Both the position numbers and the translations under genes were made by a program. Below are positions 41,077 through 50,681 of a stretch of DNA of 64,000 bases, piece after piece. The stretch comes from Bacillota bacterium (GTDB lineage Bacteria > Bacillota > Clostridia > Lachnospirales > Lachnospiraceae), in assembly GCA_023395555.1 (NCBI GenBank), contig JAEWYQ010000026.1, forward strand, positions 1 to 64,000. The letters are read 5' to 3'. The notes beneath the pieces were generated by a model. The model made no database searches. It saw only the letters and a program-made list of their open reading frames with translations, and was not told where the DNA came from. The first letter of the stretch is position 1. Every line of letters starts with the position of its first letter.

Positions 41077-43176
41077 TTACTCTCCTGCTTTGCAGGGACA
41101 TATCCGGTACAGCTTCGGCTCCGCCTCTGCCATCCGAAGGGTTATCTCTTTCCTTACCGTCTCACGCTCTCCTGACCACAGATCCTGCAGCACATAATCC
41201 CTGTCAGGATCAAGCCCCAAACGTTCCAGCTTAAGCTCCTTCACCTTCTTATCCGACGCACTGTAGTTGAACACTGCCAGATACTCGGCAGCTCCCTCTT
41301 CCTCCTGCCGGATAAAGGTATCGCAGGCCTGATCACCCGTATTGCCCTCCACTGGACGGAAGGTGATTCCCGCCTTGGCAACCCCGTTGATCTCCTCGTT
41401 GGTGAGAATCTCGGCTGTTCGTTCCCTGGCCTCCTTAATCCGGAAATCATCGCTGTCAATCATCATGGTTCCGGAGATTGCCGAAGAGATATAGCGGGTC
41501 AGCCCCTCATGATAGAGAATGGGATCCCGGTGGTTATAGCTGTTATACACCACAATATGGTCCGGATCATTGAACCGGTATACGCTGTCGTTCATCCACC
41601 AGCCGTAGGTCAGGGAATTCAGCATGTACTCCGCAAAATTAATGGTTCCGAAGATATCACAGGAGATTCTGCGGCTGTGGGCATAGCAGGCGGGGAACAG
41701 GGGAGCGATGGACAGGCTGATAAAGAATTCCTGTTTCTCAATCTCCTCTTTCATAATATCCACTAACTGCTGCATTCCGTAGTTATAGGCCGCAATTCCC
41801 GTGGTGATATCCCGGTTATAATGAACCCCTTCTACACTGCCGTGGGACATAAAGTCCAGCTTCACATACTGGTAACCCCATGCACGGAATTTCCCGAACA
41901 GCTGCTTCAAATGCATGTAATTTCCCGGATGGGTGGGATCGATGGAATAGCCACCGTCATAGGCGGGCAGGATATTCCCCTGTTCATCCTTCAGCAGCAG
42001 ATCCCTCCAGGTATAAAGCCCCTCCGATTCCTCCACCGGACGGTCAAAATCCTTGCCCCAAAAGGTAAAAGGTGTGGTATATATTCCGGGAAGCTGACCG
42101 TTGGCCTTCACATGCCTGGCCGCATTAATCAGCTGTTCCTCCGTAAGCTTGTTCCATCCGGCATCAAAATTAATGTATACCGCCCGGTCGCCGAAGCTTC
42201 CGGCCTGGAGCTTTTCCTTCACAAAATCGGAAGCTCCGGTATAAATCTCATAGCTGAGATCCTTGGCTACCGCCGACCAGCTGTTCCAGCCCATAGGGAC
42301 TCCCCTGTCCCAGGGAAGGGGCGGCGCAATAATCCCATTGGCCTTCCCGTAAGCCTCCAGACCGTCCCTGTAATCCTGGAAGAAGCCGAAAAAAATCTTC
42401 GGCGATGATACGGCTTTGCCTGTCACATAGCCATGGGGAAGGCTGTCTCTTGTCAGCTTTGAAGTAATGCCTCCAAACACCTTAAACCCTGTAAGCCCGG
42501 CATAACTTTCGGCACAGCTGCCGCTGTCATTGCTGCCGCAGTATTGCCCTGCCTGCATTCCTGTTTTCCAGATGTCATGGCTTACGGAGCCTGCTACCAT
42601 ACCCTTTCTTGTATCATTGTCAAAGATGGATGTAATCTCATAGCTTTCCCCGGCGGATTGCAGGGGCTGGGATGCGTACCGTACAAAATCATCATTGTCA
42701 AAGGGTGCGGATAAGAACCGCAGATCTCCCTTTATACTGCATTCCAGCTTTCCTTCCGCCAAGGGTGCAATATAGTTGGTGCTGATCCCGCCGTCCAGAA
42801 GCAGCACCGCCTCCAGCAGAAGATAATCATAGTCCTCGTAGGCATAAAAATTCTGTTCCAGAATTAACCCGTCTTCCCGCCTGCTCTGAACAGAAAGCTT
42901 TATTCCCTCTCCAAAGCCGTCCCTATGAGCGGCTACAAGACAGTCCGCTTCAGAATTCCTCTTTAGATTCTTACTGCTGATGTGGGTTCCATCCTTCAAT
43001 TTCGCCTCAGCTGTTATTCCTTTCAGCAGATACTGATTTTCCGTATCCCTTAAAGCAGCAGTCCCTGATGCTATGTCATATTCCATATGGAGCGTTCCGT
43101 TGGTTAACCGGATGCTCTGCTCATTCCGCTCTAAGAAAATCTTCTGCCTGCAACAGTCTTTTTCGTGATTCCTCAT
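41077..43176 (-). CDS. Clan GH-D alpha-galactosidase-like enzyme, cytoplasmic paralogue
   Basis: 699 aa from the ATG at 43176, which has GGCGGGGAAA upstream; the longer frame to 43326 runs into the neighbouring gene. N-terminal beta domain (about 1-270), TIM barrel with MGWNSWS, nucleophile D441 in YVKLDFMSHG and the NDPDH motif (D537, D539), then a small beta domain. This layout is that of clan GH-D (GH27/GH36-type) alpha-galactosidases or alpha-N-acetylgalactosaminidases; the exact family is uncertain. It is a tandem paralogue of the next gene upstream but lacks that protein's membrane anchor. Confidence 0.85.
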   Translation of the reverse strand: MRNHEKDCCRQKIFLERNEQSIRLTNGTLHMEYDIASGTAALRDTENQYLLKGITAEAKLKDGTHISSKNLKRNSEADCLVAAHRDGFGEGIKLSVQSRREDGLILEQNFYAYEDYDYLLLEAVLLLDGGISTNYIAPLAEGKLECSIKGDLRFLSAPFDNDDFVRYASQPLQSAGESYEITSIFDNDTRKGMVAGSVSHDIWKTGMQAGQYCGSNDSGSCAESYAGLTGFKVFGGITSKLTRDSLPHGYVTGKAVSSPKIFFGFFQDYRDGLEAYGKANGIIAPPLPWDRGVPMGWNSWSAVAKDLSYEIYTGASDFVKEKLQAGSFGDRAVYINFDAGWNKLTEEQLINAARHVKANGQLPGIYTTPFTFWGKDFDRPVEESEGLYTWRDLLLKDEQGNILPAYDGGYSIDPTHPGNYMHLKQLFGKFRAWGYQYVKLDFMSHGSVEGVHYNRDITTGIAAYNYGMQQLVDIMKEEIEKQEFFISLSIAPLFPACYAHSRRISCDIFGTINFAEYMLNSLTYGWWMNDSVYRFNDPDHIVVYNSYNHRDPILYHEGLTRYISSAISGTMMIDSDDFRIKEARERTAEILTNEEINGVAKAGITFRPVEGNTGDQACDTFIRQEEEGAAEYLAVFNYSASDKKVKELKLERLGLDPDRDYVLQDLWSGERETVRKEITLRMAEAEPKLYRICPCKAGE

Positions 43177-43231
43177 AATTTCCCCGCCTTTCCTGTTCTG
43201 CATGATGCCAACCTTGTATTGTAATGTGCTG

Positions 43232-45481
43232 TTACTTATAGATCTTGAATATCTTAGGCTGCGCCTCTTCCAGGGTAATCTCTGCCGACCCTTGAATCTC
43301 CCGGGTTGTCTTTGACCACAGATCATACATCTGGTATTTTAACCCCGGATCAAGACCGATCCTGGAAAGCTCCACGGTCATCCTCTTATTCTCCGTAGCA
43401 CTGAAGTTAAAGACCGCAAGATAGGTCACATCCTCCTCCGCGTCATAGCGCGTAAAGGTATCACAGGCCCTGTCCTTTGTGTTGCCTTCCACTGGACGGA
43501 AGCTAATTCCGGCCTTTGCCACCTCATTGATTTCTTCGTTGGTGAGAATCTCCCTGGCACGCTCCCTGGCCTCCTTGATGCGGAAATCATCGCTGTCAAT
43601 CATCATGGTACCGGAGATCGCCGAAGAGATGTAACGGGTCAGCCCCTCGTTATAGAGGATGGCATCCCTGTGGTTATAGCTGTTGTACACTACGATATGA
43701 TCCGGGTCATTGAAGGGATATATGGTGCCGTTCATCCACCAGCCATAGGTCAGGGAATTCAGCATATACTCCGCATTTCCGATCTCGCCGAACACATCAC
43801 AGGAGATACGTCTGCTGTGGGCATACTGGCTGGGGAACATGGGTGCGATGGAAAGACTGATGAAGAACTCCTGATTCTTCACATCCTCTCCCAGGATATC
43901 CAGCAGCTGCTGCATTCCATAGTTATACGCCTGGATTCCGGTAGTGATATTCTTGTCATAGAATACGCCCTCTCTTGCGCCATGGCTCATAAAGTCCAGC
44001 TTCACATACTTGTAGCCCCATTCCCGGAACTTGCCGAACATATATTGCATGCGCATAATACTGCCGGGGTGGGTGGGATCAATGGATACTCCGCCGTCCA
44101 CCGCAGGCAGAATGGTTCCCTTCTCATCCTTTAACGCAAGGTCCTGCCAGCTGTACTTCTTATCGGTCCCTTCCACCGTACCTGCCGTGTAGCCCCCTCC
44201 CCAGAAGGTAAAAGGGGTATAATAGATTCCCGGTATCTGCCCGTTATCTATCACATGCTGGGCCGCCTGCTTCAGCTGGTACTCCGACAGGTTATCCCAG
44301 AAGGAGTCAAAATTAATATAAACCACACCATCATTGCTAAAGCTGTTATGCTGTAGATTCTCCTTTACAAAATCGGAGGAATTGGTATAGATATCGTAGC
44401 TGACCTTGTCGGCAACCGCTGACCAGCTGTTCCATCCCATGGGAACGCCCTTATCCCAGGCAAGGGGCGGTGCAATCACCCCGTTGGCCCTTCCGTAAGC
44501 CTCCATTCCGTCCCGGTAATCCTCATAAAAGCCCAGGAATATCTTAGGAGAAGCCACAGAGGAACCGGATACATAGCCATGGGGCAGAATATCCCTGGTC
44601 TGGATGGAGGTAATGCCGCCGAACACGCAGAACTGGGTAATGGCATCGATGCCGCCCTGCTTTACGGTAATCCCCGTCTTCCAGGTATCATGGGTGACGG
44701 ATCCGGCAATCATGCCCTTACGGGTCACATTATCAAAGACCGCCGTGACCTCATAGCTTTCCTTCGCTGCGATTAACGGCTCCGAAGCATAGCGTACAAA
44801 GGCGTCATTATCAAAGGGAGTGAAGAGGAATCGGGTGTCCTCTCCGGGTATATTCAATACATTTGATTTATAATCTCCCTTATTTGCCAGAATAGGTGCC
44901 ATATAATTGGTCTTTACGCCGGAGGCGGAGCTTACCACGGATTCCAGGAGGATAAAGGGCTGCTCCTCATAGATATAGTAATTCTGCTGCAATGCGATCT
45001 CATTCCCTTGGCTGTTCACCGTTACCAGGGCACCCTGGCCGAAGCCGCCGCTTATCTCCTGAACCCTTACAAAGTCCCGGGTATCCCTTGCCAGCTCCGT
45101 GCTTTTGACTCCGGTGCCATCCTCCAGGACGGTCTCCGCGTATATGCCGGAGAGAGCGGGAAGCTCCTCCTCCCCCTGGTAAATATCCGCCGTACCTGCG
45201 GTGATCTGGTATACTACCTTCATGGAAGAATTGGATATCACCAGTTCCTCCCCTATCTGCTCTACCTGTAAGTTATTCTTATCCAGTAATTTTATCTCTG
45301 TCATGTCATCTCCCTGCCTGTCTGCATTCTCATTCTCTCCGGTGTCTTCCTTCTGACCGGCATCCGGCTGCCCCTTCAGACTTCTTCTTACCAGCAAGCC
45401 CCCACAGACAACCAATAGGAGCAGACCTGCTATTATTAATATTTTCTTCTTATCCACCTTTACTCCCTTCTGCCCCAGCAT
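43232..45481 (-). CDS. Clan GH-D alpha-galactosidase-like enzyme, membrane-anchored paralogue
   Basis: 749 aa with an N-terminal hydrophobic segment KILIIAGLLLLVVCGGLLV (about residues 13-31) followed by a charged linker, so it is anchored with its catalytic part outside the cell. MGWNSWS, nucleophile D496 in YVKLDFMSHG and D592/D594 in NDPDH match the neighbouring paralogue. The ATG shares a base with the permease stop (TGATG); a GTG at 45457 with GGGAG in front is an alternative start. It probably trims alpha-linked galactose or GalNAc from glycans at the surface before import. Confidence 0.87.
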   Translation of the reverse strand: MLGQKGVKVDKKKILIIAGLLLLVVCGGLLVRRSLKGQPDAGQKEDTGENENADRQGDDMTEIKLLDKNNLQVEQIGEELVISNSSMKVVYQITAGTADIYQGEEELPALSGIYAETVLEDGTGVKSTELARDTRDFVRVQEISGGFGQGALVTVNSQGNEIALQQNYYIYEEQPFILLESVVSSASGVKTNYMAPILANKGDYKSNVLNIPGEDTRFLFTPFDNDAFVRYASEPLIAAKESYEVTAVFDNVTRKGMIAGSVTHDTWKTGITVKQGGIDAITQFCVFGGITSIQTRDILPHGYVSGSSVASPKIFLGFYEDYRDGMEAYGRANGVIAPPLAWDKGVPMGWNSWSAVADKVSYDIYTNSSDFVKENLQHNSFSNDGVVYINFDSFWDNLSEYQLKQAAQHVIDNGQIPGIYYTPFTFWGGGYTAGTVEGTDKKYSWQDLALKDEKGTILPAVDGGVSIDPTHPGSIMRMQYMFGKFREWGYKYVKLDFMSHGAREGVFYDKNITTGIQAYNYGMQQLLDILGEDVKNQEFFISLSIAPMFPSQYAHSRRISCDVFGEIGNAEYMLNSLTYGWWMNGTIYPFNDPDHIVVYNSYNHRDAILYNEGLTRYISSAISGTMMIDSDDFRIKEARERAREILTNEEINEVAKAGISFRPVEGNTKDRACDTFTRYDAEEDVTYLAVFNFSATENKRMTVELSRIGLDPGLKYQMYDLWSKTTREIQGSAEITLEEAQPKIFKIYK

Positions 45482-46506
45482 CAGCCTACAATACCGACCC
45501 TGTCCAGATTCTCTACAATTTTACGCTGTACGAAGAAATAGATAATCATCAACGGTGCCAGGAAGGTAATAATGGAAGCCTGTTTTAAGGCCTCAAAAGC
45601 CAAATCATTGCTGGTGGAGGTGTCAAACCACTGCCGTGCCTGGTTATTGATATACCAGTTGTTGGCATCCTTAAAGGTCCTGTCGATGATGACTCCGAAG
45701 TAGGGACCGTCCGGATTAAAATAGTTGGTATAATAGGTGTCCCCGTAAGCCCATACAAAAGCCAGAACCGATACGGTCAATATGGCAGGCATGGCATTGG
45801 GCAGCATGATTTTAAAATAGGTCTTATAAAATCCTGCCCCGTCAATCAGGGAGGCTTCCTCGATCTCCACCGGCAGTCCCTTGAAAAACTGACGGAAGAT
45901 GAAGATAAATAAGCTCTGATTGACACTGAAGCCGAAGATCGCCAGCAGGTACAGGGTCACCGGTTTATTGATCAGATCAATGTCGTGTCCCAGAAACAGC
46001 TTAAACAGCCCCAGAATATCAAAATGCTTAAAATGCAGGTACTGGGTAATCAAAAAGGACTGCCTGGGTATGAGGAACACGAATATTACCAGGAAGAACA
46101 CCAGATTCCTTCCCTTGAAATCCGTTCTTGCCAATGAATACCCCGCCATGGCTGACATAAAGACCTGAATGAAGCTGATGCTCAGACCGTAAAACAGGGA
46201 TTGTACCATAATCATGGCCTCGCCCCGCATGACGGAACGGAACACGAATTCCAGGCTGTTTACCCCGAATTTGCCGGGCAGCCATATGGCATCCGGTGAT
46301 CCCAGATTGCGAAGGTCTGTAAATACCATGGGCAATAAGGTCAGAATCGGATACAGAATGGCAAAGCATACTCCGATGATCAGGGACAGGAAGAATACCT
46401 TTGAGGCAAAGCTTGTGAACTTTCTCATGGTAAAGGGATTCTCCAGATAGGCCGCCTCGCTTAAGGATGTGTTTTTCTTTATTCTCATGTCTTTACTTTT
46501 TCTCAA
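45481..46506 (-). CDS. Carbohydrate ABC transporter permease (MalG type)
   Basis: 341 aa with six predicted membrane segments and the cytoplasmic EAA loop EIEEASLIDGAGFYKTYFKI, the contact site for the ATPase. MalG-type permeases pair with a MalF-type subunit, encoded immediately upstream with a 14-nt overlap. The TTG at 46506 or the ATG at 46488 may be the start. No ATPase gene is near; a shared MsmX-type ATPase is expected. Confidence 0.92.
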   Translation of the reverse strand: MRKSKDMRIKKNTSLSEAAYLENPFTMRKFTSFASKVFFLSLIIGVCFAILYPILTLLPMVFTDLRNLGSPDAIWLPGKFGVNSLEFVFRSVMRGEAMIMVQSLFYGLSISFIQVFMSAMAGYSLARTDFKGRNLVFFLVIFVFLIPRQSFLITQYLHFKHFDILGLFKLFLGHDIDLINKPVTLYLLAIFGFSVNQSLFIFIFRQFFKGLPVEIEEASLIDGAGFYKTYFKIMLPNAMPAILTVSVLAFVWAYGDTYYTNYFNPDGPYFGVIIDRTFKDANNWYINNQARQWFDTSTSNDLAFEALKQASIITFLAPLMIIYFFVQRKIVENLDRVGIVG

Positions 46507-47416
46507 TCAGATTCACCACCTTCAAAAACAGCATCACTATTCCCAGTGCTGCCAGAACATTAATCATGTACACGACGGACAACGCGGAACCAATTCCGAT
46601 CTTGCTCTTGGCAAATGCAAAATTATAGACCTCTTCTGCAATGGTTGAGCTTAAGAACAGATCGATCAGGGTATAAATCACAGTAAATACGGTTACATTG
46701 GCCAGCAGCGGGATCGTCACCTTCCAGAATACCTCATAGGAATTGGCTCCTTCGATCTTCGCCACCTCATAATGGGAGGGGCTGATGGACTGAAGACCGG
46801 CAAGGAATATCATGGTCTGTACCCCCGTCCTGGAAATCAGCTGAAAGATATTGCCGATGACCTCGGACAGGAAGAGGACCACCCTTCTGGGCAGGAAGGT
46901 GTACTCAAACAACAGTCTGGCTCCCATCCGGTTGCCGAACAGTCCTCCTGACGCCGTCTCAATCAGGCTCCTTCCCACACTGTTCTGTGTCCACTCCACA
47001 ATCAGCGGCAGTCCCAGGATGATGGGCAGGAAGAAGATGACACGGACGACACCCCTGCCGGGAAATTTGGCATTGGCCAGAATTGCCAGGAAGAGACTGA
47101 AGATAACAATCAGGGGCAGATTGGTCAGTATCTCCGCATTCTCATCCGCAAACAACCTCTGGATGGGCTGGCTTAAGGTAGTAACCTCCTTGGTAAACAA
47201 ATCGATGTAATTGCGTATCCCATTGAAGGTAAGCACAATACCTCCCCCATCCCCCACATCCACCTTGTTGAAGGAATACAGTACGGTATTCTTCAGCGGA
47301 ACTGCAAAGAAGATAATAAAACCCAATAGCCAGGGCAGGACGAAGATAAAGCCGTTGACCCTTCTGCTGGTGGAATATTTCATTTTCCATTTTCTTTCTT
47401 TTGGCGTATTCTGCAT
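46493..47416 (-). CDS. Sugar ABC transporter permease (MalF type)
   Basis: 307 aa, with six or so membrane segments and the EAA loop EVAKIEGANSYEVFWKVTIP. Starts one base inside the DUF5696 stop (TAATG) after GGTGGGAG. It is the partner of the MalG-type permease that follows. With the second permease pair at 52-54 kb, the operon encodes two channels. Confidence 0.9.
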   Translation of the reverse strand: MQNTPKERKWKMKYSTSRRVNGFIFVLPWLLGFIIFFAVPLKNTVLYSFNKVDVGDGGGIVLTFNGIRNYIDLFTKEVTTLSQPIQRLFADENAEILTNLPLIVIFSLFLAILANAKFPGRGVVRVIFFLPIILGLPLIVEWTQNSVGRSLIETASGGLFGNRMGARLLFEYTFLPRRVVLFLSEVIGNIFQLISRTGVQTMIFLAGLQSISPSHYEVAKIEGANSYEVFWKVTIPLLANVTVFTVIYTLIDLFLSSTIAEEVYNFAFAKSKIGIGSALSVVYMINVLAALGIVMLFLKVVNLIEKK

Positions 47417-50046
47417 TAATCTCTCCCACCTTTCGATCGGATAATTGCATATCCAAGCGCTTCAATCTCACGATCTTCCAACTGAACCGGATATTTATTA
47501 TAGTTGGTAATCACCCTGGCCCCATTGGCATAAGTGGTCTCAAAGACCTGATCTGCCAGAATGGCATGATCCGCAATCTCCATGCTGCCAATCTGCTCAT
47601 AGGCTTCTTCATATCTTTGATACAGCTCCTTAATGTCCTCGCGGAGTAAGCTGTACTGTCTGGATACGAATTCGGAATAGACCTTATTCTTCATAAGATC
47701 CAGACTCTTCGCCGTGATAGTGAACTTCAGGCTGCTTCCCAGCTCCAGTGCCTGCAGGAGGAAATAATCCTCATCCACTCCTGCTTCATTCACATTCAGG
47801 GTCGTATAGGAGATCAACCCATTCATAACCAGCTGCCGGAAAGGAATCTCCTCCGCAAAGCCGCCGTATCCGCTGCTCTCCCTGGAGATATTCACCGCAT
47901 ATTTGCCATAGCCAATCTTGTTCATATGGGGGTTATTTAAGGTCAGGGTCTTCTCTTTGCTCAGCTTCGTTAAATTATCATGAACCACTGCCTGGGCCTG
48001 AGCGGGCGTCACGATCTTATTCTTGCGGTAATTGGCATAATAACTGACTGCCAGATCATCAATATACAAACTGTCATATGCCCCTGCGTTCTTAAGGAAG
48101 CGCTCCACCACCGAGGACAGATACTCCGGAGCCAATATATTGTAGGGCTTAACCAGACTGGTGAACATGCCGGTCGGATAATGGTAGCCGTAGACAAAAG
48201 CAGGATATCCGGTAAAGTCATAGGTTCCATGGGTGTTGGCGCGAAAGCCGCCGCCCTCGGCGTATATCCTGGAAAAATCCGTACCCAGGTAGATTTCCTG
48301 TCCCTGTTCCTTTGCATAGCCCAGAAGTTCCTTCAGCTCCTTTCCGGAGCCGTTGGCCTTTACCGGTTCGGCATTGCTCATGAGCCGGTTATTCAATCCC
48401 TCATCAAAGACTCCCAGGTAATCTACCACCAGGGGGATGTCCTGAAGATCCGTCATGATCTCCTTCAGCTCGGAATAGCTGGTCATGGAAATCACCTTAT
48501 GATAGGCAATTCCCAGAAGCCGTTCCTCCAGAGTCAACGCTCCGGCCACATCCAGGTGCAGCTTCCCGCCGTCTTCATACCGGCGCGTCAGGCCGTATTT
48601 CTGAACCAGATAATCCTGATAGGTTCTGGCCATGGCATAATAGGTTACTTCCTCCGGATAGAGCTTATAGCAGATCCGATAGTCAATATCCATCATCCCC
48701 GTACCGGACATGAATTTACCGCCGCTGGAATCATAGGGTCCCATAATACTCACCAGGCTGTACTGGGTGGCATCAAAGCTGGAATACACCCTGTTATAAG
48801 TACCGCCTCCGCCATTGGCTTCTGCCGATGCCATAGCCGCCGTAATAAAAGCCGTCTCATCTCCCTGATCAATGATGCCCAGAAAGCCGCCCGCGGCCGT
48901 CTCCCCTTTCCCGTAGATCATACCGAAGACGGGCATGGAAAGGGATTCCGGATAGGAGTTCATATAAAAATAGTCATTATAGTAGGTATTGTTGTATAAC
49001 GCCCTGCTATAGGTACCGTAATTGGAGTTGAATTCATTCAGGTTTAGCAAAGCGCCCGATCCATCCGGTACGAGGGCATAGCCCTCCGCCGCCTGGGCCG
49101 GTGACACGGAGCCGAAGTACGGAAGCACCTCGATCCTGGTTATGGTATAGTATTCATTTTCATTCTTAATCTGATTGGCGGGAACCCGGACGATAAAATC
49201 ATCCCCGTCCAGAACCGCCTCCACCGGGATCAGGAAGCTGGCCGGTTCCACAATGTCCACGGATATTCCAAAATCCGCATTATCCGCCATCAGCTGATCC
49301 TTCGTATAGTTTAACAGCTTGGTAATCTGAATCAGCTGGTTGACAACACTGATGGGCGGTGCTTTGGAATAACGGTTATAATAGCAGTTCTTTTCCTCAT
49401 CCCGTGCATAGGTCAGGGAGAGCGCGGTGTCGTATTTCTCCTTCTCCTCCGGCGTTATCACTCCCTGGGCCGCCTTTTCCTCCAGCCCTTTGACGAAGGT
49501 ATCCTCATATTTTTCAATTGTGATTCTCTGGGGCACATACTCATTCACCCGCAGGGAATCCAGCTCCTTCATGGCCAGATTAATTCTTACCCCGCCCTCA
49601 ATCCGTTCCATGGTATAGGTTTTATCCTTTACGGAATACAGAAAGGAGTTCCAGGACAGAACCGTATTATCCTCTCCGATATAGGAAATCTTAAGGAGTG
49701 ATTTCTCGTCCTCGGTTCCTTCCGGATGAATGGCATTCCAGGTCTTTCCCGTCGCCTTATCCTCTACCTTGAGATTCAGAGTCTCGGAATTGAGATACAG
49801 CTTCCGGGTATCCGTCTCTGCAACCAGAACCTCACCGGCATCCTCTTCCACCATTCCTGCGGATGCAGCCAGCTCCCCCTGATATACCCGGGGTATGGGG
49901 GTCTGACGTATCTGAAGGGAAGGAAGCCACTTCAGTCCCCAGACCAGCGCACATCCCAGCAGGACCAGCCCCAGGAGTTTTATTACCGTATGCGTCCGGA
50001 AGGCACGGAAAATAATTTTCTTGCTTTGATTCATCAGCTCTCTCAC
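47416..50046 (-). CDS. DUF5696 membrane-anchored protein
   Basis: 876 aa; GTG start at 50046 with AGGTGG 7 nt upstream. One N-terminal membrane segment (VIKLLGLVLLGCALVWGL, about 22-39), then a large extracellular part. A beta-rich N-terminal domain (about 65-400) is followed by a region (about 490-740) with PLVVDYLGVFDEG, YLGTDFSRIY and SLYIDDLAVSYY, which look like strands of a glycosidase-type TIM barrel. DUF5696 proteins recur in Firmicutes sugar-transport operons; their activity is, to my knowledge, not characterised. Encoded between Yip1-like and permease genes, it probably acts on the glycan at the membrane. Confidence 0.8.
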   Translation of the reverse strand: MRELMNQSKKIIFRAFRTHTVIKLLGLVLLGCALVWGLKWLPSLQIRQTPIPRVYQGELAASAGMVEEDAGEVLVAETDTRKLYLNSETLNLKVEDKATGKTWNAIHPEGTEDEKSLLKISYIGEDNTVLSWNSFLYSVKDKTYTMERIEGGVRINLAMKELDSLRVNEYVPQRITIEKYEDTFVKGLEEKAAQGVITPEEKEKYDTALSLTYARDEEKNCYYNRYSKAPPISVVNQLIQITKLLNYTKDQLMADNADFGISVDIVEPASFLIPVEAVLDGDDFIVRVPANQIKNENEYYTITRIEVLPYFGSVSPAQAAEGYALVPDGSGALLNLNEFNSNYGTYSRALYNNTYYNDYFYMNSYPESLSMPVFGMIYGKGETAAGGFLGIIDQGDETAFITAAMASAEANGGGGTYNRVYSSFDATQYSLVSIMGPYDSSGGKFMSGTGMMDIDYRICYKLYPEEVTYYAMARTYQDYLVQKYGLTRRYEDGGKLHLDVAGALTLEERLLGIAYHKVISMTSYSELKEIMTDLQDIPLVVDYLGVFDEGLNNRLMSNAEPVKANGSGKELKELLGYAKEQGQEIYLGTDFSRIYAEGGGFRANTHGTYDFTGYPAFVYGYHYPTGMFTSLVKPYNILAPEYLSSVVERFLKNAGAYDSLYIDDLAVSYYANYRKNKIVTPAQAQAVVHDNLTKLSKEKTLTLNNPHMNKIGYGKYAVNISRESSGYGGFAEEIPFRQLVMNGLISYTTLNVNEAGVDEDYFLLQALELGSSLKFTITAKSLDLMKNKVYSEFVSRQYSLLREDIKELYQRYEEAYEQIGSMEIADHAILADQVFETTYANGARVITNYNKYPVQLEDREIEALGYAIIRSKGGRD

Positions 50047-50050
50047 CTTG

Positions 50051-50677
50051 TCACCACCTTTTCGAGATTTCAGTTGCTATGGTGCTGACAAAGCTTATTA
50101 CCTTCTCCAGAAGGGAGAAATACAGCACCAGCAGGAATATAATAATGATTGCAGCAGCCAAGGTTGCTAACAGAGTAACAATATTCTTTAAAACGGAGTA
50201 TTCATGTATGGTACATAAGCCGGTAAAGATAAGAAAGCAGAACCAGACCACTCCGAGGTAATTAAATGCCGAAAGAATGGGGCCTTCTTCTATGGTAATG
50301 ACATTGCTGAGCAGAACCGTGGATACCTTGAACAGGATCAGCGGCAGCAAGGAATAGCAGGCCACAATATAGATATCCTTCAGCTTCCCGTTGCCGTTCA
50401 TTAAGGTAGTGGTACTCCAATTGCTTATGAAGAACAGAATCACCGGCAGTATGCTTGTCATAAAGAGATTGATGCTGTCCAGGGCAAAGGTGGGATAAAA
50501 ATTGAAGATAAATCCGGTATATTGGGTGGAGAAGATCCCCAGGATACCATATAACAATAGCAATATCGTAGCCAGCAGGATGTTGCCCTTTCCTCTGAAC
50601 TTGGTCTCAAAAAAGCCGTCGAAGGGATGAAAAATCACATATTGCAGGTATTTCACATCCATCAGGAATTTCTTCAT
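50051..50677 (-). CDS. Yip1-like integral membrane protein
   Basis: 208 aa with five predicted membrane segments (about 33-50, 68-90, 105-130, 137-160, 170-195) and the layout of the Yip1 domain family: FHPFDGFFETK at the N-terminus, then hydrophobic blocks. In bacteria this fold has no assigned job; in these operons it is found together with NHL and DUF5696 proteins. A scaffold for the surrounding transporter is an inference. Confidence 0.8.
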   Translation of the reverse strand: MKKFLMDVKYLQYVIFHPFDGFFETKFRGKGNILLATILLLLYGILGIFSTQYTGFIFNFYPTFALDSINLFMTSILPVILFFISNWSTTTLMNGNGKLKDIYIVACYSLLPLILFKVSTVLLSNVITIEEGPILSAFNYLGVVWFCFLIFTGLCTIHEYSVLKNIVTLLATLAAAIIIIFLLVLYFSLLEKVISFVSTIATEISKRW

Positions 50678-50681
50678 ATTC

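Noticed and set aside
40925..41197. Plus-strand frame of 90 codons with repeated SYHDTAS peptides
   Set aside because: It is the translation of the 30/31-bp DNA array and runs into the minus-strand GH-D gene; unit lengths of 30 and 31 do not keep one frame, and there is no ribosome site.
43177..43326. 50-residue N-terminal extension of the cytoplasmic GH-D enzyme
   Set aside because: It overlaps the coding end of the upstream paralogue in another frame and lacks a ribosome site.
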